DNA from: Bacillus atrophaeus
GTDB lineage: Bacteria; Bacillota; Bacilli; Bacillales; Bacillaceae
Reading direction: 5' to 3'
Assembly (NCBI RefSeq): GCF_001584335.1
Contig: NZ_LSBB01000020.1
Coordinates: 682,001 to 746,000 of the forward strand
Length of the DNA stretch: 64,000 bases
Numbering within the stretch: position 1 is the first letter of the stretch; every line of letters begins with the position of its first letter. A program made the translations under genes and the position numbers. The notes beneath the pieces were generated by a model, which worked only from the letters and a program-made list of their open reading frames with translations, did not search any database and had not been told where the DNA came from. Shown in pieces: positions 9,796-21,186 of this stretch.

Positions 9796-12209
9796 ATTTT
9801 GCAGAAGTCATCGTGGATGTCAGCACAAAAAACATCGACAGGCCCTTTGATTACAAAATTCCGGAAAATCTAAAAGGGATGATCAAAACAGGCATGCGTG
9901 TTATTGTCCCGTTTGGTCCCCGTAAAATTCAAGGCTTTGTGACTGCTGTCAAAGAAACTTCTGATCTCGCAGGAAAGTCTGTCAAGGAAGTAGAGGATTT
10001 ATTAGACCTGACGCCCGTTCTGACAAAAGAGCTTATGGATCTGTCCTCGTGGCTGTCAGACAAAACACTCTCATTTAAAATAACAGCGCTTCAGGCTATG
10101 CTGCCGGCGGCACTAAAGGCAAAATATGAAAAGGAATTGAAAATATCGGGTGATGACCCGCTTCCGCCGCAAATTGAGCGGCTGTTTTCCGAGCGTAAGA
10201 GCCTGTTATATTCAGATATTCCCGACCGCGAGACGCTAAAGCTCATCCAAAAATGTGTTCAAAAGGGCAATATAGATGTCACATATCAAGTAAAGCAAAA
10301 AACGAATAAAAAGATGATCAGAATGATACAGGCAAAAGTGCCGAAAGAGGAGCTTGCCAAGCAGGCTGCCGGGCTGAGTCAAAACGCCTCCAAACAGCAG
10401 GCGGTTCTTCATTTTTTCATCTCCGGCCAGGAAGGATTAAAGCTTTCTGCAGCGGATCTTTGCAAAAAGACAAATACAAGCGCGGCCACACTGAAAACCC
10501 TCATCCAAAAGGGATTGCTTCAGGAAAGCCATGAAGAGGTTTACAGAGATCCATATCAGGACAGAATGTTCAAAAAAACGAAGCCCCTTGCGCTGACTGA
10601 TGAGCAAAGTGCAGCATACGAATCGATACGGGAAACGCTTGATCAAGACGAGCATAAAGTATTTCTGCTTCATGGCGTTACGGGAAGCGGTAAAACAGAG
10701 ATTTATTTGCAATCAATTGAAAAAGTGCTTGCGAAAGGAAAAGAGGCGATCGTGCTTGTCCCGGAAATTTCGCTGACGCCGCAAATGGTCAACCGGTTTA
10801 AAGGCCGTTTCGGCTCCCAGGTCGCCGTTATGCACAGCGGGCTGTCCACCGGAGAAAAATATGATGAATGGCGAAAAATCCACCGAAACGAAGTCCGTCT
10901 TGTAGTAGGCGCCAGGTCAGCCATTTTCGCTCCGTTTGAAAATCTTGGCATGATCATTATCGATGAAGAACATGAATCATCCTATAAGCAGGAGGAAATG
11001 CCGCGTTATCATGCGAAAGAGGTGGCCATCAAACGAGCTGAGCACCATAGCTGTCCGGTCGTTTTGGGAAGCGCCACACCGACACTGGAATCATTTGCCC
11101 GTGCGAAAAAAGGAGTTTATGAGCTTTTGTCATTAAAGAGCCGTGTCAATCAGCAGGTGATGCCTGAAGTTTCTCTTGTTGACATGAGGGAAGAGCTCAG
11201 AGGCGGCAACCGCTCTATGTTTTCCTTAGAACTGATGGAACAGCTTGAGGAAACGATCGCAAAGGGTGAGCAGGCGGTGCTGTTTCTAAATAAACGGGGC
11301 TATTCTTCATTTGTCATGTGCCGGGACTGCGGTTATGTTCCGCAATGTCCGCACTGTGATATTTCCATGACCTATCATCGTTACGGCCAGAGACTCAAAT
11401 GCCATTATTGCGGTCATGAAGAACCGGTTCCAAATACTTGTCCGGAATGCGGGAGCGAGCATATCCGTTTTTTCGGAACGGGAACGCAGAGAGTGGAAGA
11501 AGAACTGACAAAGGTGCTGCCGAATGCGAGAGTGATACGGATGGACGTGGACACGACGTCGAGGAAAGGATCTCATGAAAAGCTATTATCAGCTTTCGGG
11601 GAAGGAAAAGCGGACATTCTTCTCGGTACGCAGATGATTGCAAAGGGGCTTGATTTTCCCAATGTGACCCTTGTCGGCGTTCTCAGCGCTGACACAACAC
11701 TTCATATCCCTGATTTCAGATCAGCCGAAAAAACCTTTCAGCTATTAACACAAGTAAGCGGGAGGGCCGGCCGGCATGAAAAACTGGGCCGGGTGATCAT
11801 TCAGACATATACCCCGTCCCATTACAGCATTCAGCTGACAAAAACACATGACTATGAATCTTTCTTTCAGCAGGAAATGGGGCACAGGAGAGAACAGTCC
11901 TACCCTCCGTATTATTATTTGGCCCTTGTGACTGTTTCCCATGAGGAAGTGGCAAAAACGGCAATCATAGCCGATAAAATCGCCCATTATTTAAAAGCGA
12001 ACTGCGGCGCTGACACGAAAATCCTCGGACCCGCCGCGTCGCCGATTGCCAGGATCAAAGATAGATATCGCTATCAATGCGTGATAAAATACAAACAGGA
12101 AAACCAGTTGTCAGAAGTATTAAAGAAGATACTGGAACATTATAAACGCGATATTGAACAAAAGCATGTAACGATTTCAATTGATATGAATCCTTATATG
12201 ATGATGTAA
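9792..12209 (+). CDS. priA: Primosomal replication-restart helicase PriA
   Basis: PriA is an 805-residue 3'-to-5' SF2 helicase that recognises forked DNA and reloads the replisome away from oriC. The N-terminal 3' DNA-binding and winged-helix part covers about 1-270. The helicase core has Walker A GVTGSGKTEIYL near residue 296, a DEEH box near 391, and motif VSGRAGRHEKLG. A cluster of eight cysteines (CRDC, CPHC, CHYC and CPEC) from about 510 to 553 forms the two zinc sites. The ATG overlaps the coaBC stop, and def follows closely. Confidence 0.97.
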   Translation: MNFAEVIVDVSTKNIDRPFDYKIPENLKGMIKTGMRVIVPFGPRKIQGFVTAVKETSDLAGKSVKEVEDLLDLTPVLTKELMDLSSWLSDKTLSFKITALQAMLPAALKAKYEKELKISGDDPLPPQIERLFSERKSLLYSDIPDRETLKLIQKCVQKGNIDVTYQVKQKTNKKMIRMIQAKVPKEELAKQAAGLSQNASKQQAVLHFFISGQEGLKLSAADLCKKTNTSAATLKTLIQKGLLQESHEEVYRDPYQDRMFKKTKPLALTDEQSAAYESIRETLDQDEHKVFLLHGVTGSGKTEIYLQSIEKVLAKGKEAIVLVPEISLTPQMVNRFKGRFGSQVAVMHSGLSTGEKYDEWRKIHRNEVRLVVGARSAIFAPFENLGMIIIDEEHESSYKQEEMPRYHAKEVAIKRAEHHSCPVVLGSATPTLESFARAKKGVYELLSLKSRVNQQVMPEVSLVDMREELRGGNRSMFSLELMEQLEETIAKGEQAVLFLNKRGYSSFVMCRDCGYVPQCPHCDISMTYHRYGQRLKCHYCGHEEPVPNTCPECGSEHIRFFGTGTQRVEEELTKVLPNARVIRMDVDTTSRKGSHEKLLSAFGEGKADILLGTQMIAKGLDFPNVTLVGVLSADTTLHIPDFRSAEKTFQLLTQVSGRAGRHEKLGRVIIQTYTPSHYSIQLTKTHDYESFFQQEMGHRREQSYPPYYYLALVTVSHEEVAKTAIIADKIAHYLKANCGADTKILGPAASPIARIKDRYRYQCVIKYKQENQLSEVLKKILEHYKRDIEQKHVTISIDMNPYMMM

Positions 12210-12234
12210 CATCTGCGTGTTGGAGGGCTTTATT

Positions 12235-12717
12235 TTGGCGGTAAAACCAATTGTCACACATCCTGCGGAGGTTCTTGAAACACCGGCGGAGGCTGTGACT
12301 GTTTTTGATAAAAAATTAAAAAAGCTGCTTGACGATATGTACGATACGATGCTTGAAATGGACGGTGTCGGATTGGCAGCGCCGCAAATTGGCATTTTGA
12401 AAAGAGCTGCTGTTGTGGATATCGGCGAAGAAAGCGGCAGAATCGACTTGATTAATCCGGAAATTCTTGAAAGCGGCGGCAAACAAACGGGAATTGAAGG
12501 CTGCTTGAGTTTCCCTGATTTATACGGAGAGGTTACCCGTCCCGATTATGTGAAAGTACAAGCCTATAATCGGCAGGGTAAACCGTTTGTCTTTGAAGCG
12601 GCAGGCTTTTTAGCAAGAGCTGTACAGCATGAAATGGATCACTTGGACGGTGTGCTGTTCACTTCAAAAGTAAGCAAGTATTATACAGAAGACGAACTAG
12701 CGGATATGGAAGGATGA
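12235..12717 (+). CDS. def: Peptide deformylase
   Basis: The enzyme removes the N-formyl group from nascent proteins. All three metalloenzyme motifs are present in the 160-residue product: [10 protein letters not shown] (about 42-51), EGCLS with the metal-ligand Cys (about 88-92) and QHEMDHLDG with two His ligands and the catalytic Glu (about 131-139). I start at TTG 12235 (reading [10 protein letters not shown]) because TGGAGGG at 12221-12227 is correctly spaced from it; the GTG at 12217 lies upstream of that SD. It is four bases from fmt, the enzyme that adds the formyl group. Confidence 0.96.
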   Translation: MAVKPIVTHPAEVLETPAEAVTVFDKKLKKLLDDMYDTMLEMDGVGLAAPQIGILKRAAVVDIGEESGRIDLINPEILESGGKQTGIEGCLSFPDLYGEVTRPDYVKVQAYNRQGKPFVFEAAGFLARAVQHEMDHLDGVLFTSKVSKYYTEDELADMEG

Positions 12718-12721
12718 TTGG

Positions 12722-13675
12722 ATGACGAGAATCGTTTTTATGGGAACGCCTGATTTTTCTGTTCCTGTTTTAAGAACGCTTATAGATGAAGGATATGAAG
12801 TTGTGGGGGTCGTCACTCAGCCTGACCGGCCGAAAGGAAGGAAAAAGGTTATGACGCCTCCGCCTGTTAAGGAAGAGGCCCTGCGCCATGGAATAACGGT
12901 GCTTCAGCCTGAAAAAGTGAGACAGGATGAAGAAATTGAAAAAGTGCTCGCATTGAAACCCGATTTGATTGTAACAGCGGCATTCGGACAAATCTTGCCT
13001 AAAAAGCTGCTCGACAGCCCGAAATATGGCTGTATTAACGTGCACGCGTCACTTTTGCCGGAATTAAGGGGCGGGGCTCCGATTCATTATTCGATTTTGC
13101 AAGGCAAGAAAAAAACCGGGGTTACCATCATGTACATGGTGGAGAAACTGGATGCAGGCGACATGCTTTCTAAAATTGAAGTGGACATAGAAGAGAACGA
13201 TAACGTCGGAACGCTTCATGACAAATTAAGCAAAGCCGGCGCAAAACTTTTATCTCAAACCGTTCCTGACGTCATTAAAGGGAACGTAACACCGATTCAG
13301 CAAGACGAAGGAAAAGCGACCTACGCCCCGAACATTAAACGGGAGCAGGAGCTGATCGACTGGTCGAGAAGCGGCGAAGATCTTTATAACCAAGTGCGCG
13401 GACTGAATCCTTGGCCTGTCGCCTATACGACGCTTAACGGCCAAAACCTGAAGATATGGTCGGCGAAAAAAACACCCGCTCAAAAGAAAGCTGAACCGGG
13501 AACCGTTATTGCTGTTGAGGAGAATGGAATCGTAGTCGCGACAGGCAATGAAACAGCCTTGTTAGTAACCGAACTGCAGCCGGCAGGTAAAAAGCGCATG
13601 AAAGGCGAGGATTTCGTCAGAGGCGCAAATGTGCAAACTGGAGACGTATTAGGAGTAAAACATGAAGAAAAATAA
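12722..13675 (+). CDS. fmt: Methionyl-tRNA formyltransferase
   Basis: Fmt transfers a formyl group from 10-formyl-THF to Met-tRNAfMet. The 317-residue protein starts [16 protein letters not shown]. The catalytic Asn and His lie in [17 protein letters not shown] and the catalytic Asp in [10 protein letters not shown], followed by an OB-fold C-terminal tRNA-binding domain (about 210-317). The ATG follows the def stop by four bases with AAGGATGATTGG as the ribosome site. The 3' end overlaps rsmB by 14 bases, continuing a coupled block. Confidence 0.97.
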   Translation: MTRIVFMGTPDFSVPVLRTLIDEGYEVVGVVTQPDRPKGRKKVMTPPPVKEEALRHGITVLQPEKVRQDEEIEKVLALKPDLIVTAAFGQILPKKLLDSPKYGCINVHASLLPELRGGAPIHYSILQGKKKTGVTIMYMVEKLDAGDMLSKIEVDIEENDNVGTLHDKLSKAGAKLLSQTVPDVIKGNVTPIQQDEGKATYAPNIKREQELIDWSRSGEDLYNQVRGLNPWPVAYTTLNGQNLKIWSAKKTPAQKKAEPGTVIAVEENGIVVATGNETALLVTELQPAGKKRMKGEDFVRGANVQTGDVLGVKHEEK

Positions 13676-15005
13676 TGTTCGCGACATTGCGCTTGAAGCG
13701 CTGATGAAACTGGATCAAAATCAGGCCTACAGCAATCTGCTGCTCAAGTCTGTCATTAAATCGAATGAGCTCAGCGATCAGGACAGAGGCCTGTTGACTG
13801 AGCTGGTATACGGGACACTGCAAAACAAAACGGCGCTGGATTACATGCTCAAGCCGTTCATCAACAAACCGGCTAAGGTGAAGCCATGGGTCATTCAGCT
13901 CCTTCGGCTTTCCTTGTATCAAATGGAATATTTAGAAAAGATTCCGCACAGGGCAGCCATTCATGAAGCGGTAGAAATCGCCAAAAAAAGGGGCCATAAA
14001 GGAATTGCTTCTTTTGTCAACGGCGTTCTTCGCTCTGTACAGCGTGAAGGCGTTCCGTCATTTGCAGCCATTAATGACCCTGTCACCCGGCTTGCGACAG
14101 AGACAAGCCATCCGGAATGGCTTGTCAAAGAATGGGCGGAAGCATATGGGTTTGACGCAGCTGAAAAAATCTGCCGCATTCACCTTGTACCGCCTAAGCA
14201 AACCCTTCGTGTCAATCAAATGAAAACAGACAGAGATGAGTTGCTTGAATCTCTGGCGGCCGAAGGGATAGAAGCTGAAAAAGGCGACCTGTCCCCTGAT
14301 GCAGTAAAGCTTTTAAAAGGAAGCATAGCGGGAAGCCGTTTCTTTAAAAATGGCGACGTGTCCATTCAGGATGAAAGCTCGATGCTTGTCGCACGAGCGC
14401 TTGGTCCTGAAGCAGGAGAAACCATTTTGGATGCCTGCGCGGCTCCGGGAGGGAAATCAACACATATCGCTGAACGAATGGGAAATGAAGGATCGGTCTT
14501 GTCACTAGACCTTCACGAGCATAAAGTGAAGCTGATTAAAGAAGCGGCAAATAGACTCGGACTGACAATCATCAAGCCTGAGGCAATGGATGCCCGCAAA
14601 GCATCGGAAGCCTTTCAAGATGATGAGTTTGACCGCATTCTCGTCGATGCTCCGTGCTCAGGCTTCGGGGTTATCCGCAGAAAGCCCGACATGAAATACA
14701 GCAAAAACCCTGAAGACAGTGCACGCCTTGCCAAGATTCAGCTGTCAATTTTAAGGGAAATCGCTCCATTAGTAAAAAAAGGTGGCAAACTCGTGTACAG
14801 TACGTGTACAATGGACCGGACAGAAAATGAAGAAGTAATCCATGCGTTTATACAAGAACATCCTGAATTTGAACCCGATTTGTCTCTTGAAAAGCGGCTG
14901 CCTGAAAAGGCGAGACCTTTTGTTCGGGGTGGAAGCCTTCAAATCCTTCCTCACTATTTCGGAACAGATGGTTTCTTTATTTGCAGCATGAGAAAGAAGG
15001 GATAA
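13662..15005 (+). CDS. rsmB: 16S rRNA m5C967 methyltransferase RsmB
   Basis: RsmB makes 5-methylcytosine at position 967 (E. coli numbering) of 16S rRNA using SAM. The 447-residue protein has a NusB-like RNA-binding N-terminus (about 1-140, with [10 protein letters not shown] and [20 protein letters not shown]) and a Rossmann methyltransferase domain. Motif I is [16 protein letters not shown], the releasing Cys is in [15 protein letters not shown] and the catalytic Cys is in [13 protein letters not shown] near residue 382. It overlaps the fmt 3' end, as in many Firmicutes, and lies three bases before rlmN (yloM in B. subtilis). Confidence 0.96.
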   Translation: MKKNNVRDIALEALMKLDQNQAYSNLLLKSVIKSNELSDQDRGLLTELVYGTLQNKTALDYMLKPFINKPAKVKPWVIQLLRLSLYQMEYLEKIPHRAAIHEAVEIAKKRGHKGIASFVNGVLRSVQREGVPSFAAINDPVTRLATETSHPEWLVKEWAEAYGFDAAEKICRIHLVPPKQTLRVNQMKTDRDELLESLAAEGIEAEKGDLSPDAVKLLKGSIAGSRFFKNGDVSIQDESSMLVARALGPEAGETILDACAAPGGKSTHIAERMGNEGSVLSLDLHEHKVKLIKEAANRLGLTIIKPEAMDARKASEAFQDDEFDRILVDAPCSGFGVIRRKPDMKYSKNPEDSARLAKIQLSILREIAPLVKKGGKLVYSTCTMDRTENEEVIHAFIQEHPEFEPDLSLEKRLPEKARPFVRGGSLQILPHYFGTDGFFICSMRKKG

Positions 15006-15008
15006 GCA

Positions 15009-16100
15009 ATGACACAATCAAAACAAACAAAAGTCAGAAAAGAATTGCGGACCGAAAACCCGTCCATTTATTCTTTTGAATTAGATGAACTTCAAACATG
15101 GCTCACTGAAAACGGAGAGAAACCGTTTCGCGCCGCACAAATTTTTGAATGGCTTTATGAAAAACGAGTGTCTTCTTTTGAAGACATGACAAACCTTTCA
15201 AAAAGCCTGCGTGAGAAATTAAGCAGCCATTTCGTGCTCACAACGCTGAAAACTGCGGTGAAGCAAACATCTCAGGATGGAACGATGAAATTTTTATTCG
15301 AACTTCATGACGGTTACACAATCGAAACCGTTTTAATGAGACACGAATATGGCAATTCTGTATGTGTAACGACACAAGTTGGCTGCCGCATCGGCTGTAC
15401 GTTTTGCGCATCGACACTCGGCGGACTGAAACGTAATCTTGAAGCAGGCGAAATCGTTGCTCAAGTAGTGAAAGTCCAAAAAGCGCTTGATGAAACAGAT
15501 GAGCGCGTAAGTTCTGTGGTTATTATGGGAATCGGCGAGCCATTTGATAATTTTAATGAAATGCTTGCTTTCTTAAAAATCATTAATCATGATAAAGGAT
15601 TAAATATCGGAGCCCGCCACATTACGGTGTCAACGAGCGGAATCATCCCAAAAATTTACGATTTCGCAGACCAGCAAATGCAAATTAACTTCGCGATCTC
15701 TCTGCACGCGCCAAATACGGAGATCAGAAGCCGGCTGATGCCGATTAACAAGGCGTATAAGCTGCCTGACTTAATGGAGGCAGTCAAATACTATATTGAA
15801 AAAACCGGCAGACGCATCAGCTTTGAGTACGGCCTGTTTGGCGGTGTAAATGACCAGGTTGAACATGCTGAAGAGCTTGCAGCGTTATTAAAAGGCGTGA
15901 AATGCCACGTCAACTTAATACCTGTCAACTATGTGCCTGAACGTGATTATGTCCGCACGCCGAAGGACCAGATCTTTGCTTTTGAAAAAACGTTGAAATC
16001 CCACGGAGTAAATGTCACGATCAGAAGAGAGCAAGGCCATGACATTGACGCGGCCTGCGGTCAGCTTCGCGCGAAGGAGCGTCAAGACGAGACGAGGTGA
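15009..16100 (+). CDS. rlmN: Radical SAM rRNA/tRNA methyltransferase RlmN
   Basis: RlmN installs m2A2503 in 23S rRNA and m2A37 in some tRNAs. The 363-residue protein carries the radical-SAM cluster Cys126, Cys130 and Cys133 in [12 protein letters not shown]. Conserved MGIGEPFDN and [10 protein letters not shown] lie downstream, and the C-terminal Cys in DIDAACGQL provides the covalent methyl-transfer residue. The N-terminal region ([20 protein letters not shown]) matches the accessory domain. It sits between rsmB and prpC; the prpC SD lies inside its 3' end (yloN in B. subtilis). Confidence 0.96.
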   Translation: MTQSKQTKVRKELRTENPSIYSFELDELQTWLTENGEKPFRAAQIFEWLYEKRVSSFEDMTNLSKSLREKLSSHFVLTTLKTAVKQTSQDGTMKFLFELHDGYTIETVLMRHEYGNSVCVTTQVGCRIGCTFCASTLGGLKRNLEAGEIVAQVVKVQKALDETDERVSSVVIMGIGEPFDNFNEMLAFLKIINHDKGLNIGARHITVSTSGIIPKIYDFADQQMQINFAISLHAPNTEIRSRLMPINKAYKLPDLMEAVKYYIEKTGRRISFEYGLFGGVNDQVEHAEELAALLKGVKCHVNLIPVNYVPERDYVRTPKDQIFAFEKTLKSHGVNVTIRREQGHDIDAACGQLRAKERQDETR

Positions 16101-16105
16101 TGAGG

Positions 16106-16870
16106 TTGTTAACAGCCTTAAAAACAGATACAGGGAAAATCCGCCAGCACAATGAAGACGATGCGGGCATATTTAAGGGGAAAGACGAATTTATATTAGC
16201 GGTTGTCGCTGATGGCATGGGCGGCCATCTTGCCGGAGATGTTGCGAGCAAGATGGCTGTAAAAGCCATTGGAGAGAAGTGGAATCAGGCGGAAACCATT
16301 CCTTCTGCGCCTTCGGAATGCGAGACGTGGATAAAGGAACAAATACACGCTGTAAACAGCCAGATTTACGGTCACGCACAAGCCCATGAAGAATGCCAAG
16401 GCATGGGAACAACGATTGTGTGCGCCCTTTTTACAGGGAAATCGGTGACGGTAGCCCACATAGGCGACAGCAGATGCTATTTGCTTCAAGAAGACGATTT
16501 CATTCAATTGACCGAAGATCATTCTCTTGTGAATGAGCTTGTGAAGACTGGAGAAATTTCTAAAGAAGACGCCGAGCATCACCCGCGAAAAAATGTACTC
16601 ACAAAAGCTCTTGGAACAGACAGGTCGATCAGCATTGACGCCCGATCATTTGAATTAGAGCCAGGCGATAAGCTGCTTCTATGCTCAGACGGACTGACGA
16701 ATAAGGTGGAAGACCGGGAGTTAAAAGAAATTTTGCAAGATACATCAGCTCCTCAGGAAAAAGTAAATCTGCTCGTAGACAAAGCCAATGAAAATGGCGG
16801 GGAAGACAATATAACTGCGGTATTGCTTGAGCTTGCTTTACATGTTGAAGAGGGTGAAGAAAAGTGCTAA
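16106..16870 (+). CDS. prpC: PP2C-type protein phosphatase PrpC
   Basis: PrpC is a Mn2+-dependent Ser/Thr phosphatase that opposes PrkC. Its PPM motifs are intact: [62 protein letters not shown] and [10 protein letters not shown] start at TTG 16106 (254 residues, the B. subtilis length) because AGGTGA at 16095-16100 is five bases upstream; the in-frame GTG at 16097 and ATG at 16100 lie within that SD. The stop overlaps prkC by seven bases, so phosphatase and kinase are translationally coupled. Confidence 0.95.
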   Translation: MLTALKTDTGKIRQHNEDDAGIFKGKDEFILAVVADGMGGHLAGDVASKMAVKAIGEKWNQAETIPSAPSECETWIKEQIHAVNSQIYGHAQAHEECQGMGTTIVCALFTGKSVTVAHIGDSRCYLLQEDDFIQLTEDHSLVNELVKTGEISKEDAEHHPRKNVLTKALGTDRSISIDARSFELEPGDKLLLCSDGLTNKVEDRELKEILQDTSAPQEKVNLLVDKANENGGEDNITAVLLELALHVEEGEEKC

Positions 16871-18804
16871 TCGGCAAGCGGATCAGCGGGCGCTACCAAA
16901 TTCTCCGGGTTATTGGCGGAGGAGGCATGGCAAACGTTTATTTAGCTGAGGACATCATTCTTGAACGTGAAGTCGCAATCAAAGTACTGCGGTTTGACTT
17001 TGCGAATGACAATGAGTTTATCAGACGTTTCCGAAGAGAAGCTCAGTCGGCATCGAGCCTTGACCACCCGAATATTGTCAGCATTTACGATGTGGGCGAA
17101 GAAGAAGATATCTATTATATTGTGATGGAATATGTGGAAGGCATGACGCTGAAGGAATACATAACCGCAAACGGGCCTCTTCACCCTAAAGAAGCGCTCC
17201 GCATCATGGAGCAGATTGTCTCAGCCATAGCACATGCCCATCACAATCACATTGTGCACAGGGATATTAAGCCTCACAATATTTTGATCGACCATATGGG
17301 GAATATAAAGGTCACTGATTTTGGCATTGCCACTGCCCTTAGTTCCACAACGATCACACATACAAATTCTGTTCTCGGCTCGGTTCATTACCTGTCTCCC
17401 GAGCAGGCGCGGGGCGGCTTGGCCACGAAGAAATCAGACATCTATGCGCTCGGCATCGTACTGTTTGAGCTTGTAACCGGACGTATCCCGTTTGAAGGAG
17501 AATCAGCAGTCAGCATTGCTTTAAAGCATCTCCAAACGGAGACTCCTTCTGCAAAAAGATGGAATCCCGCGGTTCCCCAAAGCGTTGAAAACGTTATTTT
17601 AAAGGCCACAGCTAAAGATCCGTTTCACCGATATGAATCCGCTGAGGACATGGGAGAAGACATCAAAACAGCTTTTGATGCCCGTCGGCTCAACGAAAAG
17701 AAGTTTTCCGTACTGGAAGATGAAGAAATGACTAAAGCAATTCCCATTATAAAGGATGCCGATCAAGCCTCTCCCTCTGACAAAGAGAATGCTGATGAAG
17801 CTCCTCACGGAAAGAAGACGAAAAAGGGCAAGAAGAAAAAATGGCCATGGGTTTTATTGGCCGTATGCTTTATTTTAATTACGGCCGGAGTGCTCGCCGT
17901 AACCGTATTTCCATCTCTTTTTATGCCGAAAGATGTCAAGATCCCCGATGTTCAGGGGATGGAATATGAAGAAGCGGCTGATCTGCTTGAAAAAGACGGC
18001 TTACAGGTCGACTCGGATGTCTTGGAAATTTCAGACGAAAAAATTGAAGAAGGCTTAATGGTGAAGACAGACCCTAAAGCGGATTCAACCGTAAAAGAAG
18101 GGGCATCCGTTAAACTGTATAAAAGCACGGGAAAAGCAAAAACACAGCTGAATGATGTGACGGGTCAAACCGTTGAACGGGCAAAAGAAGCTTTGAAGAA
18201 AAAGGGCTTTGAAAACATAACAGTCAATGAGGTTCACGATGAAGAAGAGTCCGGCACGGTCATTGACCAGGAGCCTTCAGCAGGGACCGATCTTGTGCCA
18301 AGTGACGATCAAGTAAAGCTGACGGTCAGCATAGGCCCTGAAGACATTACGCTCAGAGACTTAACGACATACAGCAAACAGGCGGCCTCTGGTTATCTTG
18401 AGGATAACGGGCTGACATTGGTCGAAAAAGAAGCTCACTCAGACGATATTCCTGAAGGGCAGGTAGTCAAACAAAACCCGAAAGCAGGCACGGCATTAAA
18501 GCCCGGAAACGAAGTCGAAGTCACCTTTTCACTCGGACCTGAAAAAAAACCTGTGAAGACCGTGAAAGAAAAAATTCAAATCCCTTATGAACCGGAAAAA
18601 GAAGGGGACGAGCTAGAGGTCCAAATTTCAATTGATGACGCAGATCACAGCATTTCTGACTCTTATGAAAACTTTAAAATAAAAGAGCCGACTGAACGTA
18701 CAATTGAACTGAAGATTGAACCGGGCCAAAAAGGGTATTATCAAGTGACAGTAGATAATAAAGTCGTCAGCTACAAAACAATTGAGTATCCCAAAGATGA
18801 ATAA
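16864..18804 (+). CDS. prkC: PASTA-domain Ser/Thr protein kinase PrkC
   Basis: PrkC is a single-pass membrane kinase that senses peptidoglycan fragments and helps trigger spore germination; it also phosphorylates translation and cell-wall proteins. The cytoplasmic kinase has the glycine loop [11 protein letters not shown], Lys40 (VAIKVL), catalytic HRDIKPHN, the DFG motif and the activation-loop TITHTNS. A basic juxtamembrane stretch precedes one transmembrane segment at about 326-352. Three extracellular PASTA repeats follow (about 358-560), then a C-terminal Ig-like segment. The 646-residue frame uses GTG 16864, with GAGGGTGA upstream, overlapping prpC. Confidence 0.97.
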   Translation: MLIGKRISGRYQILRVIGGGGMANVYLAEDIILEREVAIKVLRFDFANDNEFIRRFRREAQSASSLDHPNIVSIYDVGEEEDIYYIVMEYVEGMTLKEYITANGPLHPKEALRIMEQIVSAIAHAHHNHIVHRDIKPHNILIDHMGNIKVTDFGIATALSSTTITHTNSVLGSVHYLSPEQARGGLATKKSDIYALGIVLFELVTGRIPFEGESAVSIALKHLQTETPSAKRWNPAVPQSVENVILKATAKDPFHRYESAEDMGEDIKTAFDARRLNEKKFSVLEDEEMTKAIPIIKDADQASPSDKENADEAPHGKKTKKGKKKKWPWVLLAVCFILITAGVLAVTVFPSLFMPKDVKIPDVQGMEYEEAADLLEKDGLQVDSDVLEISDEKIEEGLMVKTDPKADSTVKEGASVKLYKSTGKAKTQLNDVTGQTVERAKEALKKKGFENITVNEVHDEEESGTVIDQEPSAGTDLVPSDDQVKLTVSIGPEDITLRDLTTYSKQAASGYLEDNGLTLVEKEAHSDDIPEGQVVKQNPKAGTALKPGNEVEVTFSLGPEKKPVKTVKEKIQIPYEPEKEGDELEVQISIDDADHSISDSYENFKIKEPTERTIELKIEPGQKGYYQVTVDNKVVSYKTIEYPKDE

Positions 18805-18818
18805 CAAGGAGGGACAAT

Positions 18819-19721
18819 ATGCCTGAAGGCAAGATTATTAAAGCGTTAAGCGGGTTTTATTACGTACTGGACGAATCAGACGATACAAAAGAAGGAAAAG
18901 TGATCCAATGCAGGGGAAGAGGCATTTTTAGAAAAAATAAAATAACGCCTCTCGTCGGTGACTATGTAGTGTATCAAGCTGAGCATGAAAAGGAAGGCTA
19001 CCTTTTAGAAATAAAAGATAGAACCAATGAGCTAGTCAGGCCGCCGATCTCAAACGTTGATCAGGCAGTGCTCGTTTTTTCTGCGGTTCAGCCCACTTTC
19101 AGCACATCTTTATTAGACCGTTTTTTAGTGCTTGTTGAAGCAAACGATATTCTTCCCATCATCTGTATCACCAAAATGGATCTTGTCAATGACCAAAAAA
19201 CAAAAGAAGCCATTCAGGCTTATGCAAAAGACTACCGTAAAATCGGTTATGAGGTTTATCTCACCTCATCCAAGGAACAAAACGGGTTACCGGACATCAT
19301 TTCTCATTTTCGGAATAAAACGACTGTCTTTGCAGGCCAGTCCGGAGTCGGGAAATCTTCACTTTTAAATGCGATAAGTCCTGAGCTTGAACTGAGAACG
19401 GATGAAATTTCGGAGCACTTAGGCCGCGGGAAACATACCACCCGGCATGTCGAACTCATCCACACATCAGGCGGATTAGTTGCGGACACGCCAGGATTCA
19501 GTTCACTGGAATTTACCGGCATTGAGGCGGAAGAGCTGGGATATACATTTCCCGAAATCAGAGAAAAAAGCGCTGAATGCAAATTCAGAGGCTGCCTTCA
19601 TCTGAAAGAGCCGAAATGTGCCGTAAAACAAGCCGCTGAGAACGAAGAAATAACAAAATACCGTTATGACCATTATGTTGAATTTATGATGGAGATTAAA
19701 GACAGAAAGCCGAGGTATTAA
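18819..19721 (+). CDS. rsgA: Ribosome small-subunit GTPase RsgA (CpgA)
   Basis: RsgA is a circularly permuted GTPase that checks late 30S maturation. B. subtilis CpgA is a PrkC substrate and has also been reported to remove toxic phosphosugar side products. In the 300-residue protein the motif order is permuted: G4 TKMDL comes before G1 GQSGVGKSS (about 172-180) and G3 DTPGFSS. An N-terminal OB fold and a C-terminal zinc site ([14 protein letters not shown], near 254-267) flank the GTPase. AAGGAGGG is well placed. It lies 14 bases after prkC and one base before rpe (yloQ in B. subtilis). Confidence 0.96.
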   Translation: MPEGKIIKALSGFYYVLDESDDTKEGKVIQCRGRGIFRKNKITPLVGDYVVYQAEHEKEGYLLEIKDRTNELVRPPISNVDQAVLVFSAVQPTFSTSLLDRFLVLVEANDILPIICITKMDLVNDQKTKEAIQAYAKDYRKIGYEVYLTSSKEQNGLPDIISHFRNKTTVFAGQSGVGKSSLLNAISPELELRTDEISEHLGRGKHTTRHVELIHTSGGLVADTPGFSSLEFTGIEAEELGYTFPEIREKSAECKFRGCLHLKEPKCAVKQAAENEEITKYRYDHYVEFMMEIKDRKPRY

Positions 19722-19722
19722 C

Positions 19723-20373
19723 ATGATTAAGGTTGCACCATCTATCCTTTCCGCTGATTTTGCCTCTTTGGGAAAGGAAATAAAAGACGTGGAGCAGGGC
19801 GGAGCCGATTATATTCACATTGATGTGATGGACGGCCATTTTGTCCCAAATATTACGATCGGCCCGCTTATTGTGGAAGCCGTTCGTCCGGTGACAGAAC
19901 TTCCGCTTGATGTTCATTTAATGATAGAAGAGCCGGACCGTTACATACCGGCATTCGCAAAGGCGGGAGCGGATGTGATATCCGTCCATGCCGAAGCATG
20001 TCCGCACCTTCACCGAACCATTCAATTAATAAAAGAACATGGCGTAAAGGCGGGAGTTGTGCTTAATCCCCACACCCCCGTTGATATGATTAAACATGTG
20101 ATAGAAGAGCTTGATCTCGTTCTCTTAATGACTGTGAATCCGGGCTTTGGAGGGCAGAAGTTTATTCATTCCGTCCTGCCGAAAATAAGCGAAGTCCGCC
20201 GGCTTGCAGACGTAAAAGGGAAAAATGAGATACTGATTGAAGTAGACGGCGGCGTCAACAAAGAGACAGCCCCGCTATGCATTGAAGCAGGCGCCAACTT
20301 ACTTGTCGCGGGGTCTGCGATTTATGGCCAAAATGACCGCAAGAAAGCCATTTCTGACATTAGAGGCAGCTAG
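19723..20373 (+). CDS. rpe: Ribulose-phosphate 3-epimerase
   Basis: Rpe interconverts ribulose-5-phosphate and xylulose-5-phosphate in the pentose phosphate pathway. The 216-residue TIM barrel opens [15 protein letters not shown] and contains [31 protein letters not shown] and VDGGVNKE, holding the catalytic Asp and metal-ligand residues. The start is one base after the rsgA stop. The CpgA-Rpe-ThiN neighbourhood is conserved in bacilli. A hairpin follows before thiN. Confidence 0.96.
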   Translation: MIKVAPSILSADFASLGKEIKDVEQGGADYIHIDVMDGHFVPNITIGPLIVEAVRPVTELPLDVHLMIEEPDRYIPAFAKAGADVISVHAEACPHLHRTIQLIKEHGVKAGVVLNPHTPVDMIKHVIEELDLVLLMTVNPGFGGQKFIHSVLPKISEVRRLADVKGKNEILIEVDGGVNKETAPLCIEAGANLLVAGSAIYGQNDRKKAISDIRGS

Positions 20374-20388
20374 TAAATAAGCACTTCG

Positions 20389-20427
20389 AAAGAGCCAAGC
20401 GCTGATTGACCAGCTTGAGCTCTTTTT
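20389..20427 (+). terminator. Terminator-like hairpin between rpe and thiN
   Basis: AAAGAGC and CAAGC (20389-20400) pair with GCTTG and AGCTCTTT (20413-20425) with a one-base bulge, closing on TTTTTC. Because thiN follows in the same direction only 30 bases later, it may give partial termination or mark an operon end. Confidence 0.6.
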
Positions 20428-20456
20428 CATGTATGCAGACAAAGAGAGGAAACAAT

Positions 20457-21101
20457 ATGAGCCAGATAAATATAGTCGCCGGCGGACCGATTGACTTAAT
20501 ACCGGAACTTTCCCAGTATGCCGCTGATCAAATGCTGTGGGTCGGTGTTGATAAAGGCACGGTCACATTGTTAGACGCCGGCATCATCCCGGATGAAGCG
20601 TTCGGAGATTTTGACAGTATTACAGACCGAGAGCGCCGGAAAATTGAAAAGGCGGCGCCGGGTTTGCATGTGTACCAGGCGGAAAAAGACCAAACAGACT
20701 TAGAGCTTGCACTCGTCTGGGCTTTAGAGCAAAAGCCGGATATGATCCAAGTATTCGGTATCACGGGCGGGAGAGCTGATCATTTTTTAGGGAATATCCA
20801 GCTTTTGCACAAAGGCATTGAATCAAACACAGCGATTCAGCTGATCGACAAACAGAACATCATTCAAATGTTTACACCGGGAACACATACAATTGAGAAG
20901 GACTTCGGCAAAAGATATATTTCATTCATCCCGTTTTCTGAAGAGGTAGAAGAGCTTACCCTCACCGGTTTTAAATATCCGCTAAAAAACTGTCATATTA
21001 CATTCGGTTCAACACTATGTATTAGTAACGAACTCATTTATTCACGAGGTACTTTTTCGTTTGCTGAAGGCATAGTAATAATGGTAAGGAGCACTGATTA
21101 G
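20457..21101 (+). CDS. thiN: Thiamine pyrophosphokinase ThiN
   Basis: ThiN converts thiamine to thiamine pyrophosphate with ATP. Landmarks of the 214-residue enzyme are IVAGGP at the N-terminus, VGVDKGTVTLLDAGI, the acidic GDFDSI motif, EKDQTDLELAL, GITGGRADHFLGNI, and a C-terminal beta domain containing LTLTGFKYPL. I start at ATG 20457 because AGAGAGGA is six bases upstream; the longer frame from 20406 runs through the hairpin's T tract. It is yloS in B. subtilis. No thiamine riboswitch is visible upstream. Confidence 0.95.
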   Translation: MSQINIVAGGPIDLIPELSQYAADQMLWVGVDKGTVTLLDAGIIPDEAFGDFDSITDRERRKIEKAAPGLHVYQAEKDQTDLELALVWALEQKPDMIQVFGITGGRADHFLGNIQLLHKGIESNTAIQLIDKQNIIQMFTPGTHTIEKDFGKRYISFIPFSEEVEELTLTGFKYPLKNCHITFGSTLCISNELIYSRGTFSFAEGIVIMVRSTD

Positions 21102-21186
21102 TTACGTGCTTTCACTCAAATGCAGAAACAATAAACCTTTAGAACGATGAACAGGCGGTTACGGGACTTATAGGAGGGGGACAAAA

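Noticed and set aside
21102..21186. Search for a sigma-E promoter of spoVM
   Set aside because: A GAAACAAT element weakly resembles the sigma-E -10, but no matching -35 at proper spacing was found.
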